From assembly GCF_000814675.1 (NCBI RefSeq), contig NZ_JWIG01000022.1, positions 62,001 to 126,000 on the forward strand: 64,000 nt of DNA. The letters are read 5' to 3'. Source of the stretch: Pseudoalteromonas distincta (GTDB lineage: Bacteria; Pseudomonadota; Gammaproteobacteria; Enterobacterales; Alteromonadaceae). Under the pieces are notes generated by a model. The model did no database searches. It was given only the letters and a program-made list of their open reading frames with translations, and was not told where the DNA came from. The number at the start of each line of letters is the position of its first letter. The first letter of the stretch is position 1. Positions 34,808-43,370 of the stretch are shown here, piece by piece. The translations under genes and the position numbers were made by a program.

Positions 34808-35545
34808 ATGAATAAACTAATTACCGTATTTTTATGTTTGCTGTTTACGGCTCCATTTAATGTATTTGCTTGTGAAAGAACCTTTAGCGTGGCATCGCAC
34901 GATGCTTTTTGGCCGCCTTATGTAATGGGCATTAACGGTAAGCTGCAAGGCTCTGAGGTTGATGCACTCAACATTATATTTGCTGACTCCCCTTTTTGTT
35001 TTGAAGTTAAGTTACTGCCAAATTCTAAGCGGGCTTTTATTGAGCTTAAATACGGCCGTATTGATTTAGGGTGGGCTGCAAGTTATACAGATGAACGCGC
35101 TAAATATGTGCACTTTAGTGATAACTACCGAACTGAGGTTATGCGCTTATACGAAAACAAAAATAATCAGCATAGCGTTAAAAACCTCGAAGACATTTTT
35201 AAACAAGGCTTTATTGTTGGCGCTAACTTTGGAAGCTATTACGGTGAGGAGTTTGAGCAATATAAAACTAAATATAAAAAGCAGATTGAATACACCAGTG
35301 CAACCAGTAAACGCTTTGAAATGCTTAATAAACAACGTATTGATTTTGCTATTGAAGATGAGTTAGTGGGGGCTTATTTTGGCAAAAAAGGCTCAAATAT
35401 CAAATTAGTAACCGACATTGAGCATGTAAATAAAGACGATATTTATTTAATGTTTAGCAAACAAACGGTGTCGGTTACTGAGCTTGCAATAATTAATGAG
35501 CACATAAATAAAAACAAAACAGCACTAAAAGCGCTGTTTGAATAG
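34808..35545 (+). CDS. Periplasmic solute-binding protein (SBP family 3), first of two
   Basis: A 245-residue periplasmic binding protein with signal peptide MNKLITVFLCLLFTAPFNVFA. It has the family-3 fold signs WPPYVMGINGKLQGSEVDAL, LKYGRIDLGWAASYTDERA, and FIVGANFGSYYGEEF. Such proteins bind amino acids or similar small molecules for ABC uptake or for sensor proteins. No permease or ATPase gene is adjacent, so it may feed a distant transporter or act as a sensor. The next gene is a paralogue with the same cysteine positions. GAGGCG precedes the ATG. Confidence 0.85.
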   Translation: MNKLITVFLCLLFTAPFNVFACERTFSVASHDAFWPPYVMGINGKLQGSEVDALNIIFADSPFCFEVKLLPNSKRAFIELKYGRIDLGWAASYTDERAKYVHFSDNYRTEVMRLYENKNNQHSVKNLEDIFKQGFIVGANFGSYYGEEFEQYKTKYKKQIEYTSATSKRFEMLNKQRIDFAIEDELVGAYFGKKGSNIKLVTDIEHVNKDDIYLMFSKQTVSVTELAIINEHINKNKTALKALFE

Positions 35546-35555
35546 TAGGAGCGTA

Positions 35556-36296
35556 ATGAAAACTTTATTTTTAGCGTTTACAACGCTGCTATTTACTCAG
35601 TTTAACGCCCTTGCGTGCACTAAAACATTGGCAATGGGCACTAACGAAACTAATTGGCCGCCTTATCTTGTAAAACAAGGTGATACATTTTTAGGCACAG
35701 AAGTGGATGCTGTTAGGGCTATTTTTAAAGATTCAAAATTTTGTATTAAATGGACTTATTTTCCGAGTTTTTCGCGTGTTCAAGCTGAGCTTAAAAATGG
35801 TCGAGTAGATATAACCTACGCAGCAAGTTATACAGAGCAACGCGCTCAATACGCGCACTTTAGTTTGCCTTATCGCGAAGAAATAATGCTGCTTTATAAA
35901 CACAAAGATTCGGCTGATGTAACCAGCTTGGCTGATCTTTTTAGTCAAGATTTTACAGCAGGTATTAACCGAGGAAGCTTTTTTGGTGATGAACTTGAAC
36001 AACTCAAAACCAAATATTCAAAACAGGTCGTGCTTACTGCTCAAGCAAATAATCGATTTAGCATGTTAGATAAAAAACGAATCGACTATGTTATTGAAGA
36101 TTCTGTGGTTGCGCAGTACTTTGTGAAAAAACACTCCTCAATTTCGCAGGTAAAAACTATTACACCGATTAACGTTAACAATGTGCATTTTATGCTAAGC
36201 AAGGAGTCGCTAACACTCGATGACGTGGCGACTGTTAATCAGTTAATTACCAAAAATGAGGCGGCTATAAAGTCAATTTATCAACCTGTGCATTAA
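35556..36296 (+). CDS. Periplasmic solute-binding protein (SBP family 3), second of two
   Basis: I start it at ATG 35556 (246 aa), right after AGGAGC and ten bases past the previous stop; an upstream TTG overlapping the first gene is unlikely. The signal peptide MKTLFLAFTTLLFTQFNALA is followed by WPPYLVKQGDTFLGTEVDAV, LKNGRVDITYAASYTEQRA, and FTAGINRGSFFGDEL, closely parallel to the first gene. The pair arose by tandem duplication and forms one operon. No transport partners are in view. Confidence 0.85.
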   Translation: MKTLFLAFTTLLFTQFNALACTKTLAMGTNETNWPPYLVKQGDTFLGTEVDAVRAIFKDSKFCIKWTYFPSFSRVQAELKNGRVDITYAASYTEQRAQYAHFSLPYREEIMLLYKHKDSADVTSLADLFSQDFTAGINRGSFFGDELEQLKTKYSKQVVLTAQANNRFSMLDKKRIDYVIEDSVVAQYFVKKHSSISQVKTITPINVNNVHFMLSKESLTLDDVATVNQLITKNEAAIKSIYQPVH

Positions 36297-36587
36297 AGCA
36301 TGGCTAATAACTTAGCTATTTGGCGCCCCCTCTTTAGTATTGCTTGGCATTAGTAATTATTTACATTGTGGCTGTAAGCACATTCAACACTACATACGCT
36401 AAAAATAGTAACTTAAAACCGAGAATTGCCGTTATTTTTACTTGGTTATAAATTAGCTGCCTTTTATCTTTCATTCGTTGTGGCTGATCTGTATAATTCG
36501 CCAGCTAATTTACCCTATTGTCTGGTTCTTGTTTGTGGCGTTTTGCTGCAGCGTACTCCTGTCAGTACTAATCTAGGATTACCTTTT

Positions 36588-38186
36588 TTGATCTCCACCG
36601 CAAATATTACGATGCAGTTTGGCGCAGAGCCGTTGTTTGAAAACATTTCAGCTAAATTTGGTAACGGTAACCGTTACGGTTTAATTGGCGCTAACGGCTG
36701 CGGCAAGTCGACTTTCATGAAAATTTTAAGCGGTGCGCTTGTTCCAAGTGCGGGTAATGTGTCTATTACTCCAGGGTTAAAAGTAGGTAACCTAAGCCAA
36801 GACCAGTTTGCTTTTGAGCAATACAGCGTTGTAGACGCGGTAATTATGGGCGACGTGGAGCTTTGGAAAGTAAAGCAAGAACGCGAACGTATTTACTCGT
36901 TACCAGAAATGAGCGAAGAAGACGGTATGAAAGTTGCCGATCTTGAAAGTGTATTTGCTGAAATGGATGGTTACACGGCAGAAAGCCGCGCTGAAGAAAT
37001 TTTGCTTGAAGCGGGTATCGATAAAGAATTCCATTACGGTTTAATGGCAAACGTTGCCCCAGGTTGGAAACTACGTGTGCTTTTAGCACAGGCGTTATTT
37101 GCAAACCCTGACATTTTGCTACTTGATGAGCCTACCAATAACTTGGATATTCATACAATTACGTGGCTTGCTAACGAGCTTAACAAACGTAAATGTACGA
37201 TGATTATTATTTCGCATGACCGTCACTTTTTAAACTCGGTATGTACACACATGGCCGATATTGATTACGGTGAGCTGCGTATTTACCCTGGTAACTATGA
37301 GAAATTTTTAGAAGCTGCGGGCTTACAACGCGAGCAACTTTTAGCTGAAAACGCTAAAAAGAGCGCTGAAATTGACGAGCTACAAGACTTTGTTAACCGT
37401 TTTGGTGCTAACGCTTCAAAAGCTAAGCAAGCAAGTTCGCGCGCTAAAAAAATGGATAAAATTAAGCTTGATGAAGTTAAATCTTCAAGCCGTATGAGCC
37501 CATCGCTTTCGTTTGACGAAGGTAAAAAAATGTACCGTCAGGCACTTGAAGTTAATAAGCTTGGCCATGGTTTTGATGGCGAAACGTTATTTAGCGGCGG
37601 CGACTTTTTACTTGAAGCTGGCGCTAAGCTTGCTGTAATTGGCGAAAACGGTGTGGGTAAAACTACATTTTTACGCTGTTTAGTAGACGAGCTTAAAAGT
37701 AATGAAGGCGAAATTAAATGGTCTGAAAATGCGAGCTTTGGTTATTGCCCGCAAGACAGCACTAAAGATTTTGATAACGATTTAACGTTGTTTGATTGGA
37801 TGTCGCAATGGCGTACAGCTAAGCACAACGATTTAATGGTTCGTGGCATGTTAGGCCGTTTGTTGTTTACAGCTGACGATTCAAACAAAAAAGCGCGTAA
37901 CTGTTCTGGTGGTGAAAAAAACCGCCTGTTATTTGGTAAGTTAATGATGCAAGACGTTAACGTGCTTGTTATGGACGAACCAACTAACCACATGGATATG
38001 GAAGCCATTGAAGCGCTTAATAACGCGTTAAAAGATTTCCAAGGTACGCTTATTTTTGTAAGCCATGACCGTGAGTTTGTTTCGTCATTAGCTACACGTA
38101 TCATTGATATTAAAGATAAAAAAGTAATCGACTTCCAAGGTACGTTTGACGAATACCTAGCAAGTTGTGAAGAGAAAAAAGCGTAA
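36588..38186 (+). CDS. ybiT: ABC-F ATPase, YbiT-like
   Basis: A soluble ABC-F protein that binds ribosomes and has two nucleotide-binding domains and no membrane part. The likely start is TTG 36588, nine bases after AGGA, giving 532 residues beginning [12 protein letters not shown], in line with E. coli YbiT (530 aa, MLVSSNVTMQFG). An in-frame ATG at 36426 would add 54 residues that fit no family. Motifs: GANGCGKST and GENGVGKTT (Walker A), [13 protein letters not shown] and [11 protein letters not shown] (Walker B), and the ABC-F linker region rich in Lys between them. A terminator follows. Confidence 0.92.
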   Translation: MISTANITMQFGAEPLFENISAKFGNGNRYGLIGANGCGKSTFMKILSGALVPSAGNVSITPGLKVGNLSQDQFAFEQYSVVDAVIMGDVELWKVKQERERIYSLPEMSEEDGMKVADLESVFAEMDGYTAESRAEEILLEAGIDKEFHYGLMANVAPGWKLRVLLAQALFANPDILLLDEPTNNLDIHTITWLANELNKRKCTMIIISHDRHFLNSVCTHMADIDYGELRIYPGNYEKFLEAAGLQREQLLAENAKKSAEIDELQDFVNRFGANASKAKQASSRAKKMDKIKLDEVKSSSRMSPSLSFDEGKKMYRQALEVNKLGHGFDGETLFSGGDFLLEAGAKLAVIGENGVGKTTFLRCLVDELKSNEGEIKWSENASFGYCPQDSTKDFDNDLTLFDWMSQWRTAKHNDLMVRGMLGRLLFTADDSNKKARNCSGGEKNRLLFGKLMMQDVNVLVMDEPTNHMDMEAIEALNNALKDFQGTLIFVSHDREFVSSLATRIIDIKDKKVIDFQGTFDEYLASCEEKKA

Positions 38187-38207
38187 ACTTTTTCTTATTG
38201 CTTATAA

Positions 38208-38235
38208 AGCGGTGCTAAATTTAGCGCCGTTTTTT
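38208..38235 (+). terminator. Intrinsic terminator after ybiT
   Basis: GCGGTGCTAAATTTAGCGCC followed by GTTTTTT, 20 bases beyond the stop codon. Confidence 0.85.
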
Positions 38236-38274
38236 ATGTGTGGTGAATAGTTAAATTTTTAGAGGCCATAACCC

Positions 38275-38645
38275 CTGTAGACGCGCAGCTTGCTAGCGTT
38301 TAAAAACGCAGTTTTTACAATAGGTGGTTGAGTAGTTAGAAGCTGCGCTTCTCGCGTGAGCAAGCTCTACGCCTACAACAAAATTTAACACTGCGGTTTG
38401 ATTTAACTTGTAGACGCGCAGCTTGCTGGCGTTTAAAAACGCAGTTTTTACAATGGGTGATTGAGTAATTAGAAGCTGCGCTTCTCGCGTGAGCAAGCTT
38501 TACGCCTACCACAAAATTTAACACTGCGGTTTGATTTAACTTGTAGACGTGCAGCTTGCTGGCGTTTAAAAACGCAGTTTTTAAAATGGGTGATTGAGTA
38601 ATTAGAAGCTGCGCTTCTCGCGTGAGCAAGCTTTACGCCCACCGT
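38275..38645. repeat. Three-copy REP array upstream of the RAYT gene
   Basis: Three copies spaced about 133 bp apart. Each pairs GTAGACGCGCAGCTTGCT..GCGTTTAAAAACGC with an inverted AGAAGCTGCGCTTCTCGCGT..AGC..TACGCC(C)TAC. Both parts have GTAG (or its complement CTAC) at the foot of a hairpin. Copies two and three are nearly identical. The array lies just before the transposase gene and its half-unit recurs after it. Confidence 0.88.
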
Positions 38646-38728
38646 GAAACTTAACGCTGTGGTTTAATTTAACTTGTTGAACACCCTTTTTTATCTATAT
38701 TTATAAAAACCAATAAATTAAAACCTTT

Positions 38729-39193
38729 ATGTACTCCTCTAAAAAATTATTAGTTGGGCGCCACTCTTCTAAAAATAAATTTTACTCTGTAACAATATGC
38801 ACAAAACAAAGAATTCCGTTATTTAAGAACTTTGAAAATGCATGTACTGCGACAAGAGGCTTGGTTTATATGCAAAATAAGGTGCATACAATTTGTTATA
38901 CCTTAATGCCAGATCATCTTCATTGGTTATTTCAATTGAAAGATTTACCGCTTGCTGATGTTATGAAGCAGTATAAAAGCATTACCACTGTGAAAATAAA
39001 TAAGCTCAATTGCTCTACAGGGCCAGTTTGGCAACAAAACTATTTTGAGCACCAGCTTAGAGCAGAAGATGATTTAATTAACCAAGCACGCTATATCATT
39101 TCAAATCCGTTACGCGCTGAGCTTGTAAATGATGTTGGTGAATATCCATTTTGGGATTGTGTTTATCTTTGTGATCATGAGTTAAGTAATTAG
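38729..39193 (+). CDS. REP-associated tyrosine transposase (RAYT)
   Basis: A 154-residue Y1-type HUH single-strand transposase of the TnpA_REP group, which processes REP hairpins. His63-Leu-His65 in LMPDHLHWL is the metal-binding HUH motif, and Tyr122 in NQARYIISNPLRA is the likely nucleophile. The YxxNP(L/V)RA tail and VWQQNYFEHQLR are typical of the family. Its neighbours are REP arrays with a GTAG foot on both sides (38275-38645 and 39190-39232), the expected REPtron layout. The start codon ATG 38729 has a weak ribosome binding site. Whether it is still active is unknown; all key residues are intact. Confidence 0.92.
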   Translation: MYSSKKLLVGRHSSKNKFYSVTICTKQRIPLFKNFENACTATRGLVYMQNKVHTICYTLMPDHLHWLFQLKDLPLADVMKQYKSITTVKINKLNCSTGPVWQQNYFEHQLRAEDDLINQARYIISNPLRAELVNDVGEYPFWDCVYLCDHELSN

Positions 39194-39232
39194 AAGCTGC
39201 GCTTCTCGCGTGACCAAGCTCTACGTGTACAG
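39190..39232. repeat. REP half-unit just after the RAYT gene
   Basis: AATTAGAAGCTGCGCTTCTC..CAAGCTCTACGTGTAC is an inverted copy of the hairpin found in the upstream array and overlaps the RAYT stop codon. Thus the gene lies between opposed REP hairpins. Confidence 0.8.
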
Positions 39233-39390
39233 CATCGCAGATGCTAATTATTCACATTATTTTATTGGTAAATTCTGCATACCTCACTGCTTTAAATCTA
39301 GTCATATTCTCCTGTAAGTCTTTGTCACTTAATGCTAATGTTGATGGAGTGAATTATTTAAAACTTTAATAGCTAAACCAAGAGGTAACT

Positions 39391-40134
39391 ATGTCTAATT
39401 GGGTTGAAGCAACAGTAAAAAATGTCACGTGGTGGAGCGAAACACTCTTTAGCTTAACCGTTAATGCAAACGTAGAGCCGTTTAAAGCTGGTCAATTTAC
39501 AAAGCTTTCAATAATGGATGGCGACAAACGTATTGCTCGGGCTTATTCATATGTGAATGCCCCTGAAAACCCCGATCTCGAATTTTACCTTATTAACGTT
39601 ATTGACGGTTTGCTCTCTCCTCGTTTAGCTACCTTACAACCTGGCGACACAGTATTAATAGAACAACACGCAACCGGCTTTTTTACCCTTGATGAAATAC
39701 CACAAAGTGATCAGCTTTGGATGTTAGGGACTGGCACTGCCATAGGGCCTTTTTTATCGATATTACAACAGCCCGATGTATGGAAAAAATACAAAACTAT
39801 AAATTTAGTGCATGGCGTACGTTTTAATAACGACTTAAGCTATCAGGCACTTATTAACGAGCTATTAAGAGTATACCCAGCACAACTCAACTATATTCCT
39901 GTTGTAAGTAGAGAGGAGCCATTACAAGGCTTAAGTGGGCGAATTACTAACGCAATTGAGAGCAACCGCTTGTTTGAATATGTAAAGTTAGACCCAAAGC
40001 CCAGTAATGCACAATTTATGATTTGCGGAAATCCACAAATGGTAAAAGACACAACCGCGCTACTTCTCGATAAAAACTTTACGCGTAACCGCCGTAAAAA
40101 CCCCGGCAATATTACCGTAGAGCAGTACTGGTAG
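39391..40134 (+). CDS. fpr: Ferredoxin/flavodoxin-NADP+ reductase
   Basis: A 247-residue soluble flavoenzyme that passes electrons between NADPH and ferredoxin or flavodoxin. It is very close to E. coli Fpr in length and sequence: WSETLFSLTVNA, FKAGQFTKL, the FAD motif RAYSYVNAP, LSPRLATLQPGD, the NADP-binding GTGTAIGPFLS, and VHGVRFNNDLSY. The C-terminal aromatic (EQYW) stacks on the flavin. AGAGG lies before the ATG. It stands alone; a palindromic repeat follows. Confidence 0.95.
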   Translation: MSNWVEATVKNVTWWSETLFSLTVNANVEPFKAGQFTKLSIMDGDKRIARAYSYVNAPENPDLEFYLINVIDGLLSPRLATLQPGDTVLIEQHATGFFTLDEIPQSDQLWMLGTGTAIGPFLSILQQPDVWKKYKTINLVHGVRFNNDLSYQALINELLRVYPAQLNYIPVVSREEPLQGLSGRITNAIESNRLFEYVKLDPKPSNAQFMICGNPQMVKDTTALLLDKNFTRNRRKNPGNITVEQYW

Positions 40135-40224
40135 GCTTCAGTGGTGGTATTAACTACCCGATAACGTTAAAATTTGCTATGTTGCACCCTTATGCCTATT
40201 TTATCAAAAATATGATCATTCTAT

Positions 40225-40352
40225 CGCATTAAATAACTCACTAACTGCGTTAAAAATTATTCATATAGAACAACTATATGTCACAATTTTCGCGTTGTTA
40301 TTGTGCTATTTTTTAGCGCTATAATAGATCGCCTATTTAATGTAATTGGTAT
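40225..40352. repeat. Copy of a long palindromic element (left arm eroded)
   Basis: From ACTGCGTTAAAAATTATTCA through GAACAACTATATG to AATAGATC and a terminal TTGGTAT, it matches the right two thirds of 62029-62190. The central inverted pair CATATAG-AACAA-CTATATG is intact. The left end lacks ATACCAA, so the copy is partial. It lies upstream of the next gene, in the promoter region. Confidence 0.65.
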
Positions 40353-40384
40353 TACACGTATTTAGTGTTCATTTTAGGAAAGTT

Positions 40385-41128
40385 ATGAAACCGTTATCTA
40401 TTATTTTAGCCTCATTAGTCACTACCGTTGCGCTAATTACTTATGCCGCAGAGCAAAGCGAGCCTGAGCAAAAAGAGCCGCAAGTTGAAGCTCAAACAAG
40501 CGTTGAAAAGCCAAAAGTTGAAAATGAGCAATCAGTAACTCAAACCAACACTGACGACAAAGTAAATACGCTTGAATACAAAGCGCCAGAGCTTAAAAAG
40601 CCAACAATTGATGCGACTAAACCAGACGATTCAAAAGTATTAGGTAACGAGCAAATTAAACCTGCTGAAAAGCCTAAAAATAAAATAGAAAAAGCAGTGG
40701 CTGTAGCCGAAGCTGAGAAAGCAGTAACGCAAGCAAAAGAAGCACTTACAGTTAAGCAGCAAACTAAAGCTAAACAATCGCGCGAATCACTTGCTGTGGT
40801 AGAGCAGCTAGTTAAAGCATATAACGCACGTAACATTGAAGAGTTTCTTCGTGTATATGCCGAAGATGTTGAGTTTTATATTTTCCCTAATGAGCTATTA
40901 TTTAAAGGTAAAGAAAAACTAATAGAACGTTATGGGCTAATGTTTAAAAAGTTAAAGTGTATTCACTCATCACCAATTAAGCGCATAGTGCACGGTGATA
41001 TAGTGATTGATCACGAACTTTCAGAAACTTGTTCAACTGACGAAAACGTAGTTGATAAACGCTCAGAACTTATTTCGAGTTATCAAATTAAAGATGGGAA
41101 AATAGTACGCGTACTGTTTTTTAGATAA
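40385..41128 (+). CDS. Secreted NTF2-like (SnoaL-type) domain protein
   Basis: I start it at ATG 40385 (247 aa) after AGGAAAG. A signal peptide (MKPLSIILASLVTTVALITYA) is followed by a long Lys/Glu/Gln-rich linker (about residues 25-130) and a C-terminal NTF2/SnoaL-like domain: VVEQLVKAYNARNIEEFLRV, then YAEDVEFYIFPNELLFKGKE, a pattern typical of that fold. No catalytic residues can be assigned. Probably periplasmic. The next gene follows after 9 bases and is likely co-transcribed. Confidence 0.75.
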   Translation: MKPLSIILASLVTTVALITYAAEQSEPEQKEPQVEAQTSVEKPKVENEQSVTQTNTDDKVNTLEYKAPELKKPTIDATKPDDSKVLGNEQIKPAEKPKNKIEKAVAVAEAEKAVTQAKEALTVKQQTKAKQSRESLAVVEQLVKAYNARNIEEFLRVYAEDVEFYIFPNELLFKGKEKLIERYGLMFKKLKCIHSSPIKRIVHGDIVIDHELSETCSTDENVVDKRSELISSYQIKDGKIVRVLFFR

Positions 41129-41137
41129 AGGCTTTAA

Positions 41138-41458
41138 ATGCAAATAAATGACGACAAGAAAATTCGCTTAATGTATCGCATTGAGCCAGGTTGCCTTGGA
41201 CCTAAGGGTGCTGAGCATATTGAAGATTTTTGTCGTTTTGCAAACAAGCATATTAAATCCCCCTTTTATGGCCAATTTGTATTTTTACCACGTTACGATA
41301 AAACCATAGACGAGCGACAATACAGCGTTAACAGCCGTAATTTATCACTTGCTCAGGCTCGGGCTTACTTAAAGCACTTTGATATTAATATTGAAGAATT
41401 TGAAGAACAACTCGACGAGCTCCTCACAAAAGCGATTGATTTATACTTTAAGCGATAG
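41138..41458 (+). CDS. Hypothetical protein, 106 aa
   Basis: A small soluble protein, MQINDDKKIRLMYRIEPGCL at its start, with no signal peptide or membrane part. It has a conserved-looking aromatic patch (FYGQFVFLPRYDKTIDERQY) and an acidic helix near the end (DINIEEFEEQLDELL). I recognise no family. It is nine bases downstream of the NTF2-like gene, so likely in one operon. A long repeat array follows. Confidence 0.65.
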   Translation: MQINDDKKIRLMYRIEPGCLGPKGAEHIEDFCRFANKHIKSPFYGQFVFLPRYDKTIDERQYSVNSRNLSLAQARAYLKHFDINIEEFEEQLDELLTKAIDLYFKR

Positions 41459-41610
41459 CGTTTAATTGCTGTTGCTTAGATATTGCCTCCCCTCAAACGT
41501 ACATTTTTATTTATTTTAATTACTATTAAATAATATAAGTAATTTCTTTCACAAAGATAAGGTAATCAGTAATAACTGAGAAAAACCAGTCCAGCCAATA
41601 TGTATCACTA

Positions 41611-42178
41611 CTCTAAAAGCGCAGCGCCTCTTAATCTCTTTGTGAATAATCCGCTCTTTAAAAGCCTTTATTTGCACAATGAGAAGTAAAAGAGGAGTAA
41701 ATGAGGAAGCCAAAAGAAAACAGTATTGTTATGTTTTATAACTCACTCTAAAAGCGCAGCGCCTCTTAACCTCTTTGTGAATAATTCGCCCTTTAAAAGC
41801 TTTTATTTGCACAATGAGAAGTAAAAGGGGAAGCCAAAAACCCCGAAACAAAAACAGTATTGTTATGTTTTATCACTCACTCTAAAAGCGCAGCGCCTCT
41901 TAACCTCTTTGTGAATAATTAGCTCTTTAAAAGCCTTTATTTGCACAATGAGAAGTAAAAGAGGAGTAAATGAGAAAAGCCAAAACCAGTATTTTTATGT
42001 TTTATCACTACTCTAAAAGCGCAGCGCCTCTTAACCTCTTTGTGAATAATTCGCCCTTTAAAAGCTTCTATTTGCACAATGAGAAGTAAAAGAGGGGAAA
42101 ATGAGAAAAGCCAAAAACAGTATTTTTATGTTTTATCACTCACTCTAAAAGCGCAGCGCCTCTTAACCTCTTTGTGAA
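41611..42178. repeat. Five-copy tandem repeat, 131-135 bp spacing
   Basis: Copies start at 41611, 41745, 41880, 42011 and 42143, the last truncated. Each begins CTCTAAAAGCGCAGCGCCTC, has CCTCTTTGTGAATAAT, and a matching inverted part TTGCACAATGAGAAGTAAAA followed by GAGG. Unlike the REP families there is no GTAG foot. The same unit recurs four times in 49.3-51.1 kb. The 800-base gap holds nothing else, apart from the hemH terminator. Confidence 0.88.
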
Positions 42179-42212
42179 TTAATTAACTAAATATTTTAAA
42201 AGCCCTAAAAAC

Positions 42213-42242
42213 AAAAAAGCGGTGTTAATTTTAACACCGCTT
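42213..42242 (-). terminator. Intrinsic terminator after hemH
   Basis: On the minus strand GCGGTGTTAAAATTAACACC is followed by GC and a T-run, 35 bases past the hemH stop. Confidence 0.85.
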
Positions 42243-42276
42243 AATGCGTAATATATTTAGCTTTAGTAAGCTTGGG

Positions 42277-43311
42277 TTACAACATAGGTTTTATAACATC
42301 AAACACAGCTTCTATATGGTCGTCTCTGTCGTTTAGTGCCGCTATGTAACGGTATTTTTCGCCGCCTGCGTTTTCGAATATTTCACGGTTTTCACCTTCT
42401 AGCTCTTCAAGTGTTTCTAGGCAGTCGGCGCTAAAAGCAGGACTTATAATAGCTACATCAGTAATACCTTCATCAGGTAAGGCTGCAAGGGTTGCGTCGG
42501 TATAAGGCTTTAACCACTCTGCTTTACCAAATCGACTTTGAAAAGTACTAATTACTTTGTCTTTATCAAGGCCTAGTTTTTCAACAACTAAACGCGTGGT
42601 TTGTAAACATAGGCAATGGTACGGATCGCCGCGATCTAAAAACAATTTAGGCATACCGTGATACGAAAAAACAATTTTTTGTGGCATACCATTCGCTTCT
42701 AAATCCTCACTAATACTATTAGCAAGTGACTCAATATAACGGGTGTTTTTATGATAGCCATTTATAAAATGAAGCTCTGGCACCCAGCGCCATTTTCGCA
42801 GTACGCTCGATACAGCATCAAACGTAGAACCCGTAGTTGGGCTAGAATATTGCGGGTACATTGGTAAAATAATTATACGCGTTAAGCCTTTATCACGAAG
42901 CTCTTCAAGGCCTGCCTCTATTGAAGGGTTGCCATAACGCATTGCCATTACTACTTCTGTATTGGTATAACCTTGCTCTTTTAATAAGGTATTTAACTTT
43001 ACACTTTGCTGGCGAGTAATGTGGGTAAGTGGTGAGCCGTTTTCGGTCCATATACTCTCGTATAATTTAGCCGAACGTTTAGGGCGTACGCGTAAAATAA
43101 TGCCATGTAAAATTATCATCCATACCAAGCGTGGTATTTCTACAATGCGTGGATCTGATAAAAATTCGCGTAAATATGTACGAAGCGCAGCCGCTGTTGG
43201 TGCATCAGGGCTGCCTAAGTTAGTTAGCAGTATTCCCGTTTTTTGGTTAAAACGCCCATCATGGGGGTTGTCAGTAACCGCAGAAAATCGCGACACAGAG
43301 TGCTCCTTCAA
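42277..43311 (-). CDS. hemH: Ferrochelatase
   Basis: Inserts Fe2+ into protoporphyrin IX, the last step of haem synthesis, at the inner face of the cytoplasmic membrane. The 344-residue protein has GILLTNLGSPDAPT (about residues 26-39), MRYGNPSIE, LPMYPQYSSPTTGS, FSYHGMPK with the metal-binding His, FQSRFGKAEWLKPYTD, and AFSADCLETLEE with the conserved Glu. Length agrees with the family. The C-terminal region lacks the 2Fe-2S cysteines of animal enzymes, as expected. It is transcribed alone with its own terminator. Confidence 0.97.
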   Translation of the reverse strand: MKEHSVSRFSAVTDNPHDGRFNQKTGILLTNLGSPDAPTAAALRTYLREFLSDPRIVEIPRLVWMIILHGIILRVRPKRSAKLYESIWTENGSPLTHITRQQSVKLNTLLKEQGYTNTEVVMAMRYGNPSIEAGLEELRDKGLTRIIILPMYPQYSSPTTGSTFDAVSSVLRKWRWVPELHFINGYHKNTRYIESLANSISEDLEANGMPQKIVFSYHGMPKLFLDRGDPYHCLCLQTTRLVVEKLGLDKDKVISTFQSRFGKAEWLKPYTDATLAALPDEGITDVAIISPAFSADCLETLEELEGENREIFENAGGEKYRYIAALNDRDDHIEAVFDVIKPML

Positions 43312-43370
43312 GCAAATTCAATAATCTATTTTATGCACATTGTAACGAAAAAAACTGCGGTTTAGATCAA

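Noticed and set aside
38275..38645. CRISPR array
   Set aside because: Units are ~133 bp without short constant repeats and unique equal spacers, and no cas gene is present; the RAYT explains them better. The same holds for 41611-42178 and 61498-62012.
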